A program made the position numbers and the translations under genes. A stretch of 64,000 nt of DNA from Solea solea (lineage: Eukaryota > Chordata > Actinopteri > Pleuronectiformes > Soleidae), in the NCBI RefSeq assembly GCF_958295425.1, contig NC_081138.1, positions 4,941,302 through 5,005,301 on the forward strand. Direction: 5' to 3'. The notes beneath the pieces were generated by a model. That model saw nothing but the letters and a program-made list of their open reading frames with translations, did no database searches and was not told the DNA's origin. Of the stretch, positions 1 through 19,345 are shown piece by piece. The number at the start of each line of letters is the position of its first letter. The first letter of the stretch is position 1.

Positions 1-462
1 TTCAAAATAATCACAGATGTGCAGATGTATTGCTTTGTAGGAGGGATGGAAGACATTAGCAGTTCATGTAAATTCTCTGTGAACGTATAGAGTCAGGTTT
101 TCCAATTATTTAATGTGATTTTGAGCTTTTAAAAATGACCCAGGCTGTAGATGAGCCCAGACTTAGTTAGTTGTCGTACAGTTAGAATTGGTTTTGCTCA
201 ATCACGACTGAAAAGTTTTAAAAAGACTGCAAATGTCCAACTGTTGTTTTATTGCAATAATGTGAATCATGTTAAAAAGAAAAAAAAGGACGCTCATTTC
301 AGGTGAGGTGGTATGAATACAGTGTTGAAATAAACAATCTTTATAAAAAGTGTGAAAAATGAAAGTGTATTCATCGGTTTACAGCCTGCCGGAAATTACC
401 AGAAGAATAAAAAGAATGAAGTCTTAAGAAGCTGAAAGAATTACGAATAGATAGAAATAGGA

Positions 463-505
<43 letters not shown>

Positions 506-860
506 CAATAGGTAAAGGAAATAATGGAATACAATACAGAAAAAAGGATATAAAATATGTTAAAAAAGGACCTCAGATTTTTTAGAATATTTTGGTTAAA
601 AGCACTTTTAAACAAAAACATTTGTAATCTAGGTTTTGAAACTGTAATGGATGGAATTAATATACATAAATATGTATATAAAACATAATAGAAGACACCT
701 GTTTTTCTTTTTGAATGACTGTTTTTTTTTTACTTTGTACTCTGGAATGAGCAAAGCTCTGGATTTTACTGAAATATGCATGGACTCGTTTTTTCATTAG
801 TTTTTTCTTCTTCATCTGTATTTATTTCTCCCGGGCTCTTTTTCCTTTTCCGCCCCTCAG
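1..860 (+). other. Intron of the angulin-family gene (no exon seen)
   Basis: AT-rich sequence upstream of the first recognisable exon. It holds an (AAT)n microsatellite at about 463-503 and short A and T runs. The end is a good pyrimidine-rich acceptor (tract 838-857, AG at 859-860). No upstream coding exon is seen, so the N-terminal immunoglobulin-domain exons should lie outside the window. Confidence 0.6.
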
Positions 861-1704
861 CCTCAGCCACCTGCCCCCCCACACATGCAGCAGATGCCAC
901 CTCACATCCAGCACATGCAGCAGATGCCACCTCCCATCCAGCACATGCCTGGCCCAGTACCATTCTCCCCCGGCCCTCCCAGCATGATCTCTGCCCTCGA
1001 CGATGGCCCAGTTGACCGTCGTGTCATCACACTCCCACCAATCCGGGAGCAAAAGCCCCAAAACAGAATGCCACCCTCCGCACCCAGGACACGCCCACCA
1101 AGCTCGAGTGAGAGCAGCCGCAGCGGCTTTGGTCGGCGCAATGATCGAGGACCTCCGGGTCGGCGTTACCCGTCACCCCCAAGATCTAGAGGAATTCCCC
1201 GCAGCCACAGCCAAGATTCACTGGATGGGCGGAGTTACAATGGGTCACGAGGAGGCATGGACCGCCCCCGCTCCCGCTCCAGGGATGACCTGTTTGACAG
1301 CAGGTCCAGAGGAAACTACTCTCCTCCCGCATCCCGGCGCCCGAGACAAGAGTCGTGGAGCTCGGACGACGAGGACAGCAGCAGGAGAGGCGGAGCAGGA
1401 GGGAGGAGAAGAGGCGGAGGCTATGGAGACAAACCTCCCAGCTACACCGAGTACGAACCCGGGCAGAAGCCGGGTGCACGGAGGAATGAACGCTACACTG
1501 TAAGACAATCGCTGCTTTAATCACTGCCACTCTTTCAACCACAAAAATGCACTTCAAGACAAACACACACTATAAACACACTGAAAAAAAAAAGCCTTGG
1601 TTATAATTAAGCTTATACTGATTATTGCCAGTGAAGTGAATCTAAAGTTAGTGTGTCTCTCTCAGGACAAGAGTTCTCGCAGTGGCACCAGTGTCGTCAT
1701 CTGA
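861..1704 (+). CDS. ildr1: Angulin-family receptor (LSR/ILDR), C-terminal exons, most likely ILDR1
   Basis: Partial gene: coding exons 861-1499 (213 codons, phase 0) and 1666-1704 (12 codons plus stop), joined by a GTAAGA donor and a CTCTCAG acceptor. The product is the cytoplasmic tail of an angulin, a single-pass Ig-domain protein; angulins recruit tricellulin to tricellular junctions. Visible features are a proline/methionine/glutamine-rich start with a duplicated decapeptide, arginine-serine stretches including RSRSRDDLFD (typical of the LSR/ILDR family), an acidic SSDDEDSS patch, a DKPPSYTEY segment and the terminus SGTSVVI, which looks like a PDZ ligand. The terminus fits my recollection of ILDR1 better than LSR (which ends in -SLVV), and human ILDR1 lies in the same chromosome band as TMEM39A. 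ILDR2 is not excluded. The Ig and transmembrane exons are outside the window. Confidence 0.75.
885..944 (+). repeat. In-frame 30-bp tandem duplication in the angulin tail
   Basis: Two 30-bp units (885-914 and 915-944) differ at one base and encode MQQMPPHIQH then MQQMPPPIQH. The period keeps the reading frame. It lies at the start of the long tail exon. Confidence 0.9.
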
Positions 1705-2670
1705 ACCGTCCACCTGTGAAACGCCCTGTGACCTCAGGTCCAGAGAACACGCACGCCCTGTCTAGAACTGGGAGCCTTTGTCGTCTGGCCACCATTTTAT
1801 ATATCAAATGAATGAACGTATGAATGGATGAATCAAACTGTTTTATTACCTTTTGATAAGTGGAAAACTGGCTGAGGGTTTCATACAGCACGATAGTCAG
1901 AATTTTAGTCAGTTTTAATTCCCACCAAGTGTGAAAGTAGTAAGTAAAAAGTCTAATGTTATGAAGGAAACCTATAGTTTGTTAATTTAGATTTATTGAT
2001 CTCAGAAAACCAAATCTTGCCTGCTGAACATTTTTTTTTTGGGACAACATCGCTCTCCTCTGGTTCATCTGTGTAATGAAAGAAAATCTATGGCAACTTC
2101 ATTTGAAAGCCTCAGATTAATCTCCATAATCCAGAAACTTTGAGCAAAAGTCGTTAACCGCAGAATAAATGACTCAGGGACAGTAAGCAAATAAAGAGTA
2201 CTTGTTACAACAGAGCTGTTAAAACCCTCATCAATATGAGCAGAATCATGTAAATGCTGATGTTAGTTTTTACCATTTCTGTAAATATTTTATATATTTT
2301 GACTAAACTGCGTTTGTTTTACTGTTATTTTGGAATGAAAATGCAATAGTGATGCCTGTTCTGTACATACGAGTAAAGAATTTAATGTAAAACACTGCAT
2401 GTAGATAAGTCTGGAGCATGGGGTTGATGTAGGGGATTAATGTTTCAGGCCCAGAAGTTTAGATTGTACTTACTATTTTATTGCAGTTGTTGGCAACTTG
2501 TTCAGGAAACTTAACTGTCCACCTCCACCCACCACTCCTGTGTTGTATTGTGGTTCAGGTTAGGGTTTCAGAAGGAAATAAATTGTTGTTCCTTGTGTTT
2601 TTAAGCTTTTTTTTTTTTTTTTTTACACTGTACAGTTTATTATTGAAAATAAACAAATTACCTTTTGGGT
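1705..2670 (+). other. Probable 3' UTR of the angulin gene
   Basis: AT-rich sequence after the TGA. AATAAA hexamers lie at 2164-2169, 2190-2195, 2577-2582 and 2648-2653. The last follows a long T run (2608-2624) and is followed by GT-rich sequence, so cleavage near 2670 is plausible. No coding potential is seen. Confidence 0.5.
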
Positions 2671-3940
2671 ATAACATAACTGTGTTTGTATCTCTGTTTG
2701 AACTTTCACTGTAAAAACACTGTCAACTAAAGCCACAAGTCTTGTGGGGACCGACATTTCTCAGAAAACAACAATACCTTGTTTCATTGCAGAATGCTGA
2801 ATATTATTATGTAGGTTTTGATATTTTATCATTCTGTATTTTATTCTTTTAGATAAGTATTTATCTCTGCCAGCAGAATATGCTATTTGCTGTCTGTCTG
2901 TCTCTTTGTGAGAAGCATAATTCAAAAAGTAAAGGACAGATAGATATGGGTGGGAAGCTGAGTGGCCCAGGCTGAGGTTAAATATGGTGCATCCTGTCTT
3001 GGCCAGGAAAAAATAAGTAAACACATTATATTTTTAATCTCAAAAAGGTTGAATAAAGGTTACAGTAATAATAACAATAATAATAAAAGAGACCGCTGCT
3101 TTGTTGCATGGAAGCACTTGTGTAATGTAGAATATCGAAGAGAACTAATACAGTACAACGATTATTTTTATGATCGATGAATCCGTCCATTATTTACTCG
3201 ATTAATCGAGTAATCGTTTTGTCCATAAAATGTCAGGACATGTTAAAAAACGTCGATCAGTGTTTGTCAAACTTGGAAATGATGTTCTCAAATGTCTTGT
3301 TTTGTCCACAAACCAGAATTATTCACTTTGAATGATTTCTTTGTTATCTGGAGCAAAGAAATTAAGAAAATATTCACATTGAAGAAGCTAAAACAATCAG
3401 AAATCTTGTTTTAATAATGAAAAAAGCTTCAAACCGAGGAATCAATTAACAAAATAGTTGACGATTAATTTAGTAATCGCTTAATAATCGAGTTTTTGTT
3501 TCAGCTCTACACAAAACAGTAAAGAAGACAAATGGTATCACTTACAATAAAATCGTGAATAAAAGCCACTATTAAATAATAAAAAAATACAGTGGGTTTT
3601 AAAATAAGTTCACTGATCAATGTCATCAATATTAGTAAGGTATTATTTTATACTTGCATATTTAATTTAATATTTAAACATAACTAATATAATTGTTAAT
3701 CAATGTGAAGTATTATATCAGTAAATGAATAGTTAATAAACAAAGTAGATGATACAACATTAGTCAAATGTTAGTGTGTCTAATGTGGGAACAGTAGCAC
3801 TGACTCTGGATCAGTTTGAGTTTGTCCAACTGCGACTGTGCAGTGTCGGTGGTGTCGCTCGCTGATGACGTATGAGGGAGAGGAGGTGTGGGTTTGCCAC
3901 GTCGGTCTCCGTGTAGCGTATTGACACTGTTGCTCCTCCA
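2671..3940. other. Intergenic, angulin gene to tmem39a
   Basis: No gene is seen. It contains one copy of the AATCGATTAAT interspersed repeat (about 3149-3515) and otherwise AT-rich unique-looking sequence up to the CpG-rich promoter of the next gene. Confidence 0.6.
3149..3515 (+). mobile_element. AATCGATTAAT-type teleost repeat, near-complete copy
   Basis: Both ends are rich in ATTAATCGA/TCGATTAAT. The core carries GTTCTCAAATGTCTTG, TTTGTCCACAAACC and ATATTCACATT modules, shared with the copies near 8862 and (reverse strand) 22513. There is no ORF, which suggests a non-autonomous DNA transposon. The ends are AT-rich, so boundaries are approximate. Confidence 0.75.
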
Positions 3941-3956
3941 GCCCGGGGGCTAACTT
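3840..3956 (+). promoter_or_regulatory. CpG-rich promoter of tmem39a
   Basis: A local rise in GC and CpG in otherwise AT-rich DNA, continuing through the putative first exon. A CRE-like TGACGTAT lies at 3866-3873. There is no clear TATA box, as is usual for a housekeeping CpG promoter. Start sites cannot be placed from sequence alone. Confidence 0.55.
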
Positions 3957-4158
3957 TTGAAGCCGTTTTATGCTCTCAGCTCTGGACTCCGTCACCCCCA
4001 GCGTCGCCAGGCTCGTCGTAGCCGTTCCCCACAGCAGTGCAGTCGAGGAAAGCGAAGCTGTGAGGCGGAGAAATGCTCAGCGCCGCGCGGACTCGTCTGC
4101 TCACAACTGACTGATGCATCCTCGTCCAGGTCGCTCCTCCGTCTGTTATCGACGTTGT
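3957..4158 (+). other. Putative non-coding exon 1 of tmem39a
   Basis: GC-rich segment ending at a strong splice donor (GTAAGTAACC from 4159). The next good acceptor before tmem39a coding sequence is at 11357, so this would be the leader exon across a 7.2-kb intron. The 5' edge is a guess. Reading frames inside it do not look protein-coding. Confidence 0.5.
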
Positions 4159-5454
4159 GTAAGTAACCACGGCTTTAACGCCGCTTAAAACCCCCCTCTC
4201 TCTCTCTGTGTGTGTGTGAGGGTGTGTGTTTTTGTGGGGGAAAAACAGCGAGTTCCACACGGACGCAAATCTCAGCCTCTGTTCAAGTGTTTTCAAGTTT
4301 CCGCCGTGTCCAAAATGACAGCGCTACCTGATGTCATGAGCTCCACTGCATGTTCGAGCAAGTCTGTGTGAGAGAGAGAAACACTGCGAAATAAAGAATC
4401 ACCGTAAACCTATCATTTTTTCACAGCATAACGTCAGGGCGCAATTATACTTCTCTTTCTGTCCCACTCAGAAGTAAAAGTTCGTATTTGTTTTACTCTG
4501 GAAGTACCTACTCTTCCCTAAACTTACAAACTACCAGCCTGCAAATCCCCCTCTAGTTATATTCACATGCTCACAGTTCCTGTTTTCACTTTTGAGCTCT
4601 GCTCCCCCCCCCACTCACTCACTCACACACTCAGCAGTGAGTGAAACATAAGTGTATGTGAGAATTCATTGTTTTTTACACGATATGAATTCTATTCCAG
4701 CACATTTTTCAAACACTAACTCCTTTTTCACAAAACTCTCAAAAGCACATTCAAAACAAGATGGTGGTCATCCTCATGTGTCTGCAATATCCTTATAGAA
4801 TTATACAGAAAATGAGCAAACACACTAGGGTGTGTAATCGTGTGTAATAGTTGCAGATTATTTCTCATCATTTTTGAGTGTTTGTCAATAATTAAAATAA
4901 CAATTCATGTGAATATTCCCTGGGTTTTTTTGCGCCGTATAACAAAGAAATCATTGAAACTGACTCATTTTAGTTTGTGGGCAAAACAGGTACATCATCA
5001 TTTCCAGATGTTCTGATATTTTACAGACCGAAACAAATACTCGATTCATCCATAAAATAATCGTCCAGTTATTCAATTATGAAAGTTGCAGCCCTAAAAC
5101 ATACACAAAGCAACATCTTCAGAACGATGTTTGTGTTTGGATTCAAGGATTAAGGATGACATGTTGGTGAAGAAGAGTGACAAGTAAAGGTAGAATATAA
5201 GGAGGACAACAGGTGAGATGTGCATCCTTCAGTCATATCAAACAACACTGGACAATGTACTGATGTTTAAAAAAATCCTGATTATTTCATGTTTCTCTGT
5301 AGAACCCCCAGAGTTTCCACAGTTGACATAGTAATTGACAGCAATGCAACCTTCTTTAATTATTGCAACCCTCAAATTTCTTTTGGCAATTATTTATATT
5401 TATTCTGGAAGGAATAGTGAATGATGAGGAAAAAACCTCATGTAGGTAGTAGAA

Positions 5455-6017
5455 TGGTTGGGCAATATATTTATATTTTATCTGTATTGTGACATGAGAC
5501 AAGATGTGGTCTTAGATTTTGTATTTTGTTATTGTTTCCTGGTTTTAAAGGCTGTTGCATTGACGTATACATTTCTGAAATACACTCAATATTGTAAATT
5601 AAATAAAACATAAATTGATTAATGGAATCGACAAAATTATATTTGGAAAAAGTAGGGCTGCAATTGGGTTGATCTGTGTTCCCCAAACCTCAAAACGAGG
5701 ATGTTCTCCAATGTCACTTTTAATTCTTTCTTTGTTATATGGAACAAAAAAATATGATATTAATAGTAATCCAATACTCATTGGAACTCCTAAAAACACT
5801 CCAATTTTAAACCAAATTATTTGTATTATAGCAAAATTTGACCATATTTATAGGCATTTGTAACGCTTATATATCTCGGATATTATAAGCCCACTCTTCC
5901 CTTGAGCTTTAAGTTTAACAGAAATATTGATTGCATTTATATACTGTATATTGATATCAAATTATATAAAAAACTATGTTGTGATAAGATTCCCCCCCCC
6001 ATGTTTGCCCAGCCCTA
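5455..6017. mobile_element. GGGCTGGGC-ended non-autonomous DNA element
   Basis: The left end GGTTGGGCAATATA and right end TTGCCCAGCCCTA are imperfect inverted repeats. The interior is AT-rich with no coding sequence and may hold a nested fragment near 5650-5760. It resembles the cleaner element at 16892-17656. Confidence 0.5.
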
Positions 6018-6435
6018 GTTGCGTGTTCATCCTTGTTTACTGCATGTGTGTTCTGACAGTTGTTGCTATTGTTCTGGTGGAACACGCTTATATTTAGACA
6101 TGTAGGAATTGTTTTTGTGACGTGAGTGAGTGATTGTGTGATTGAGTTTTGTGGTTGAGACTAATTGTTTGGACATAAAGCATGTCGGTAAAGCCGATTG
6201 TATAAAGAGCTTTGAAAAAGTGGTTTCCGCACTGGTAATGCTACCATACACTGATTGAATTCTTATTATCTTCTCCATCATTTTTTGTCATTAGCCGTAT
6301 CAGTGAAATGGAAATATTAAGGCAGGATGTGATCTGGCTTTGATGTGTTTTTATTTTTTTTGTTTGTTTTCTTGTCACTGGTCAGTATTTTATATTTTTA
6401 TGATATATTCAGTATGTTAAAAAACAATCAGCATC

Positions 6436-6590
6436 TTCTAGGGCTGTAACTTGCAGTTGTCGTTTTCATAATGGATTAATTATTTTCATAATTAATGTAG
6501 AAGATTGAGGATGCATTACGATTCATCGATTATCGACGATTAATTTAGTAATCGATTAGTAATCAAGTAATAATTTCAGCTCTAGTATTA
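6436..6590 (+). mobile_element. AATCGATTAAT-type repeat, internally deleted copy
   Basis: Begins with CTAGGGCTGTAACTTGCAG and ends AATTTCAGCTCTAG. The two AT-rich ends are present but the ~200-bp core of the family is missing. Confidence 0.55.
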
Positions 6591-8143
6591 TCGTACTGTG
6601 ACTAAAAATATCGTGATAATGTTTTATTCTGGTGTCTCTGGCCATTCCCACTCCTACTATCTATCTAAAGGCAATTGTGGCAATATTGTTGAAATGATTG
6701 CTGTAAGTTTTTAGAAAGTTAATCAGCAAAGCATTTGTTAAATCATTTTTAATATTTAAAAACTAATATCTTTAGGTTTTCAACTTATTTTTGCACGACA
6801 CAAAACATTTGAAGATGTGACCATTTGTGAGCGTTTTCCATCAGGATCAGTCTTTGCTTAGTCATTTAATCGAAGAAAACATACTTGGTTGTTAAGAAAA
6901 ACAGCGATTGATCGTGTCGCGTCCAATTACTCACAACACCAGCAGTTGGCCCATCTCTGTCTGTATGAGCATAGTCTGACATGGTGAGAGCTAACTGGCC
7001 TTTGTAACAACAATGATTTAACATGTCGTAGCAGGAGACCAGAGCCTCGGCTGTAATCAATAACAACATAATTAATGGCTGCATTCCATTCATTTGTGTC
7101 AGAGTATTGTTCCTACACTCTTTCTGGCATTGCTAAAATGGAAAGGTGCCATTATTATCTTCGCCAAGGAGATTGTGTTTGTTTGTTGAATGGATTTTCA
7201 TTAGGTTTTCATGTAGGTTATGGCTTAAGGAAGAAAATATTCAGTTTTGGTGGTGATGCAGATTCAGTTTTTTATAAAAAAGAAAAACTGTATCTTGTAA
7301 GTGCTTTTTCTAGTTATTGTTACATATGCTTTCCCTGTTGGGGCATGTTAAATGTGTGCTATAAAACACTCAGCATTTATAAATCATACAGGTACTGGCC
7401 CATTTGTTATTGGCGTTAAGAGAAAGGTTGAAGTACATAGTGCCAGCCCCGGTATGTCTCAATGAACGTGATAAATATTTTTCTACAAATTGTCTGCCGA
7501 TGACACACACACTCCTGCCAGTCATCTCACATTGTAGATCCATCTAAAATGTGTCAGTGCCTCTGCCGATGCCTCCAGGAGATTATTTCTGAATATGAGC
7601 TTAAGCAGACAGCACGGACCGCGTATAAACATGTCTGATTCTGTGGAAAGGTGTGTGTAGAGGTGATGTGACTATTCTGTTTGCTCTGTGACTTATTTGT
7701 GACAATAGCCTGCAGCGTTGCCACCTGGAATATTACTGTTGAAACTCAGGTGTTAATACAAGTTTGTGATACTTTAATTTTTATCTTCCATCGATATCAG
7801 TTTATATTTGTCAATATAATGCCAGGTGTAAAGGGGGCCTCTGTGTTCTAATCAGATTATAGAAAGCCAGCCAGTAATTAAATAATAAATACATCTAATC
7901 TGGGGTAGGCAATTTATTTATATATTTTATGTAATGTTTTATAACAAATTATATAGGTCTCACTTGATTTAACGTGGATCTTTGTCTTTTGTAAAATATT
8001 TGAATTTCATGGCGTCATTGTTATACATCCAAATAAACAAGAAAACATACGCAGAAGATTCAAACGGGCAAACAAAGCAAAAACAAATAGTACAATCAAC
8101 AACAAAAGACAGGAAAAAATATTTATATATATTATAATAATAG

Positions 8144-8318
8144 GACTATGTTGCAACTAATAAATATTGTCATAATCGATTATCTATTGATTCATATATT
8201 ATTTTTACTTTATTTCTTTGTTACTTGGAGCAAAGTTATGCTATAGGGCCACATGGTGGGTAGTGGCTAGCGCTGTTGCCTCATAGCAAGAAGGTCGCTG
8301 GTTCGAGTCATGGTTGGC
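8144..8318 (+). mobile_element. AATCGATTAAT repeat fragment with an adjoining tRNA-headed SINE head
   Basis: A family fragment (GTTGCAACTAATAAATATTG onward) is interrupted at about 8246 by a SINE head. The head has an A-box-like GTAGTGGCTAGCGC, CCTCATAGCAAGAAGG and a B-box-like GGTTCGAGTCATGG. The SINE is truncated after about 70 bases. Confidence 0.55.
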
Positions 8319-8861
8319 CCTCTTGTTACCAAAGAAAAAAGATCAATCGCAGGATACTTCAGAGAGAGTGAGCACTCCTACTTGGCTGTTGTATCAAGCT
8401 GCTGGGCATGCATGTCTCTGTGGAAAGTTTGCTCTTCTAGCATTTGCAAAAATTGTCTTTGCTGCTAAAAGAAAGTATACAGCTTCAGGTCATATATCAC
8501 GTATCCTGCTGCAGTCGGCAAACAACTGTTTTTCTGTGCTTTCCTACTCCACCGTGAACACTCAGGGGGAAAAATGGAGGGAATATTCCACATCAGATCA
8601 AATCTAATTTATTTATTGCTTATCTATAGTTGTCATGTGTCATGAGTGACTCACCACACCTGCAAAGTAATTTCCTGAAGGGAAAACCCTGGCAGGTTTC
8701 TGAGGCCAGAAATGTGGCACTGACACAGTTCATGTCATGACAACATGTCAGGTCTTTAATCTGGAGCAGGTTAAAAGCATCATAGCCAAACAACAAATGG
8801 TTTGTGTTGTTTTTATTTAGACGCTGTCGATGAATAAACAAACATCTATGTGTTGACAAGA

Positions 8862-9232
8862 GCTGCAACTAATGATTATTTTCATAATCGATTAATCTAT
8901 CGATTATTTTCTCAATTAATCGATTCATCGTTTGGTGTTCAGAATATCAGAAAACCTTAAAAAAAATGTTGATCGGTGTTCGTCAAACTTGGGAATGATG
9001 ATGTTCTCAAATGTCTTGTTTTGTCCACAAACCAAAATGATTAACTTTAAATTAAATCTTTGTTATCCAGAGCAAAGAAATTAAGAAAATATTCACATTT
9101 AAGAACCTTAAACCGGGAATCTTGTTTTAATCATGAAAAAAGCTTCAAACCGATTATTCGATTATCAAAATAGTTGTCAATTAATTTAGTAATCGATTAA
9201 TAATCGATTAATCATTTTAGCTCTAGTGTTGA
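8862..9232 (+). mobile_element. AATCGATTAAT-type teleost repeat, near-complete copy
   Basis: Starts GAGCTGCAACTAATGATTAT and ends TAATCATTTTAGCTCTAG, so the ends are inverted AGCTGCAA/AGCTCTA-type termini around AT-rich arms. It shares the FEATURE core modules GTTCTCAAATGTCTTG and TTGTCCACAAACC with the 3149 copy. No ORF. Confidence 0.75.
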
Positions 9233-9399
9233 CCAAACAAATTTAACCGAAAACCAATCAGATCTGGTCACATTATGTGATGGTACAATATGTCGAGCAA
9301 ATGTCAAACCTGGAAGTTGTTGTGTGTTGTAGGGGTGTTATTTTCCTGCAAGAGTGTACCATGTAAGTTGATTGTGTTTCTTCTAAAACATTGTTCAGA

Positions 9400-9662
9400 A
9401 TAGTATGTGTTGTTCTTCTTCTTTTGGCTTCTCCCTTCAGAAGTCGCAACAGCAGATCGTCTGCCTCCATCTTGCCCTATCCCTTGTGTCCTCTTCTGAT
9501 ACACTAACTGTCCTCATGTCCTCCTTAACAACATCCATGATTCTCTGTGGTCTTCCTACTTTCCTCCTGCCCGGCAGCTCCATCTTCAACATCCTTATGT
9601 CTCTCCTCTGCACCAAACCATCACAACCTTGCCTCTTTTACTTTATCTCCATCAGAATAGTA
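9400..9662. mobile_element. CT-rich teleost interspersed repeat
   Basis: Contains the motif series CTTCTCCCTTCAGAAGTCGC, CTGCCTCCATCTTGCCCTAT and CTGCCCGGCAGCTCCATC. I recognise this series as a high-copy fish repeat, possibly a LINE 3' end. Its open frame (9405-9776) is not a gene. Confidence 0.5.
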
Positions 9663-9682
9663 CATTTAATGCCCCTTAAAAC

Positions 9683-10305
9683 CAGTGTTTCTCAATCCTA
9701 TCCTGGTTCTTTGGACCCACTACCCTACATGTTTAAGATGTTTCCCTGCTCCGGCACACCTGATTCAAATGGTTAGCTTGTCATCAATCTCTGGTAACCT
9801 GCTAACGACCCATTCATTTCAATTAGGTGTGTTTCATCATGGTACGGTTCGGAACGGTAAAGCTCTAGTTCAGGGTTTGCATTTTGACTAAAAACTGAAC
9901 CGGGATGTGGTGCTGGGGCAACGACAATGACATTGAACGCAACAACAAAAGCTGGCAGCTGTTTGCTGGTGTTGTCTTCATTTTTTTTCTTTTTCTTAGT
10001 GGTATTTAAAAGTGCGACTTCAATGAGATATTTACACCAGTTGCAAGGGAGTGACGTTTTTCTATTACCCCCTGAGCTGACTGTCTGCAGTGGAGACGGT
10101 CTAGGACCAGCCTGACTGTACAATACCATACCATTTTACTCTGGTACCCCAAGGGAAGGTAGCCAAAAATGAGGGGCTGGTTATTTTGGCACTATAACAA
10201 ACAAATACACACATACTGTAACAAACCAAACTCTTCCACTCTATGGAAACACATCTTTCAACATGCACGGTAGTGGGTCCCCAGGACCACGACTGATAAA
10301 CACTG
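9683..10305. mobile_element. hAT-like non-autonomous element with a nested insertion
   Basis: The left terminus CAGTGTTTCTCAATCC and right terminus GACTGATAAACACTG form imperfect inverted repeats. Flanks (cttaaaac / ctttaaat) may be a decayed 8-bp duplication. The centre (about 9840-10150) contains GGTACGGTTCGGAACGGTA, and near 10130 CCATTTTACTCTGGTACC, as if a second element had inserted. Confidence 0.5.
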
Positions 10306-11357
10306 CTTTAAATAATATGTCCTTGGAGTATTTGCCATAACACTGTGGTGGAAATCTGGAAAATAAAGATTGCGTAATCAATGACAAGCTTGTCTTTTTA
10401 TATGTTAAATGTCAGCAGGCCTTTGAAAAAGCATCCACACACAAGGCAGAGAGCTCATCACAGAGTTCAGTCTGGAATGCTCATGACAAACAAAGTTGTC
10501 TTATAGTGAGAACATAACAATTACCCAGGGTCAGATGCAGGTAGTTTTTGCACTTTCTCTGATAAGGAGACGAGCGCTTCTGGTGGGAAAAGCGGTCTCT
10601 GGGTCAAACATGAGATAATAACACTCACAAGCAAGGAGTTATAGAAAGTGGTCAAAATGGCCTAAAAGATCAAAGTTCAGCTTACTTAATGGGAACAGTT
10701 GAGAGCGTGTACATCTGCACTGATTGGTCAACCTCTCGGTTGGCAAAGAAATATTTGGCAGTTTGAGTTAAAACTTTGGACTCTGCAAAAATAAGCAACC
10801 ATCTCTCTTATTTAAGGTTAAATGAGAAAATAATGGGACAATGAAGCAATAATGAAAACAATCATTAGCCGCCCCTCTGCTTTATTACAGTTTAATTACA
10901 TGCAGTGTAAACCAAATGCCTGGGGACCTGGTTCTTAATTTGTGTCGTAAATGTCGATTAGGCTTTAGTTGTTTAATTTTCAACCTTTTAATGTTTTTTT
11001 AATTGTTTTTTTTACTTGTGGACCACTCAAAGCAAATGTATTCACTGATGAATGCCTACAGGGCAACTTTTCTTAATCACATTTATATCAGCATAGGCTT
11101 TTTCTCAGCCATTGCAGTCCGTCATGGAACGTCTTCTGGCATTGCCAACCCATCATAATCCAGAATAATCTTGTTTATGGTTCCCTGAGCATGGCTGCAT
11201 TTTCAAAAACCTCTTAAAACCTATCTGAACACCTATAACGAATCTAAATAGCACTTATTGTGTACCTTCAGTGCACAAGACCTCCTCCATTTTAAACTGT
11301 GTTTTCCCTCAGCCTCCACAAGATGATTAAATATATGTTTAAATGTTCCCTCCACAG

Positions 11358-11458
11358 TGGCCTGTCTGTACATGGTGGCTCTTTGAGGAGAAGCGGAGGA
11401 GTCGCAGCGGCTGTTGGTTGGTGGGCGGTGTCTCTGGTTGCCACGGTAACTGGCGACC
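11358..11458 (+). promoter_or_regulatory. 5' UTR of tmem39a in exon 2, with a 4-codon uORF
   Basis: After the TCCACAG acceptor the leader contains a minimal upstream ORF at 11372-11386 (ATG GTG GCT CTT TGA), 72 bases before the main start. The main ATG at 11459 has A at -3 and is in good context (GCGACCATGC). Confidence 0.6.

Positions 11459-19345
<7,887 letters not shown>

Larger units (their letters stand above)
4159..11357 (+). other. tmem39a intron 1, transposon-rich
   Basis: A 7.2-kb intron with no coding exon seen. It holds several copies of the AATCGATTAAT repeat (near 4920-5095, 6436-6590, 8144-8245 and 8862-9232), a GGGCTGGGC-ended element (5455-6017), a SINE head (8246-8318), a CT-rich interspersed repeat (9400-9660) and a nested hAT-like element (9683-10305). 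A short LINE-tail-like piece lies at about 11140-11225. The remainder is AT-rich and unremarkable. Confidence 0.55.

Noticed and set aside
1003..1503. 166-codon plus-strand frame and several minus-strand frames over the angulin exon
   Set aside because: They are shadows of the GC-rich coding exon; only the 861-1499 frame joins a matching-phase exon and shows family motifs.
8246..8318. Possible tRNA gene (A-box and B-box like motifs)
   Set aside because: It has no intact cloverleaf and matches SINE heads at 38719 and 59201.
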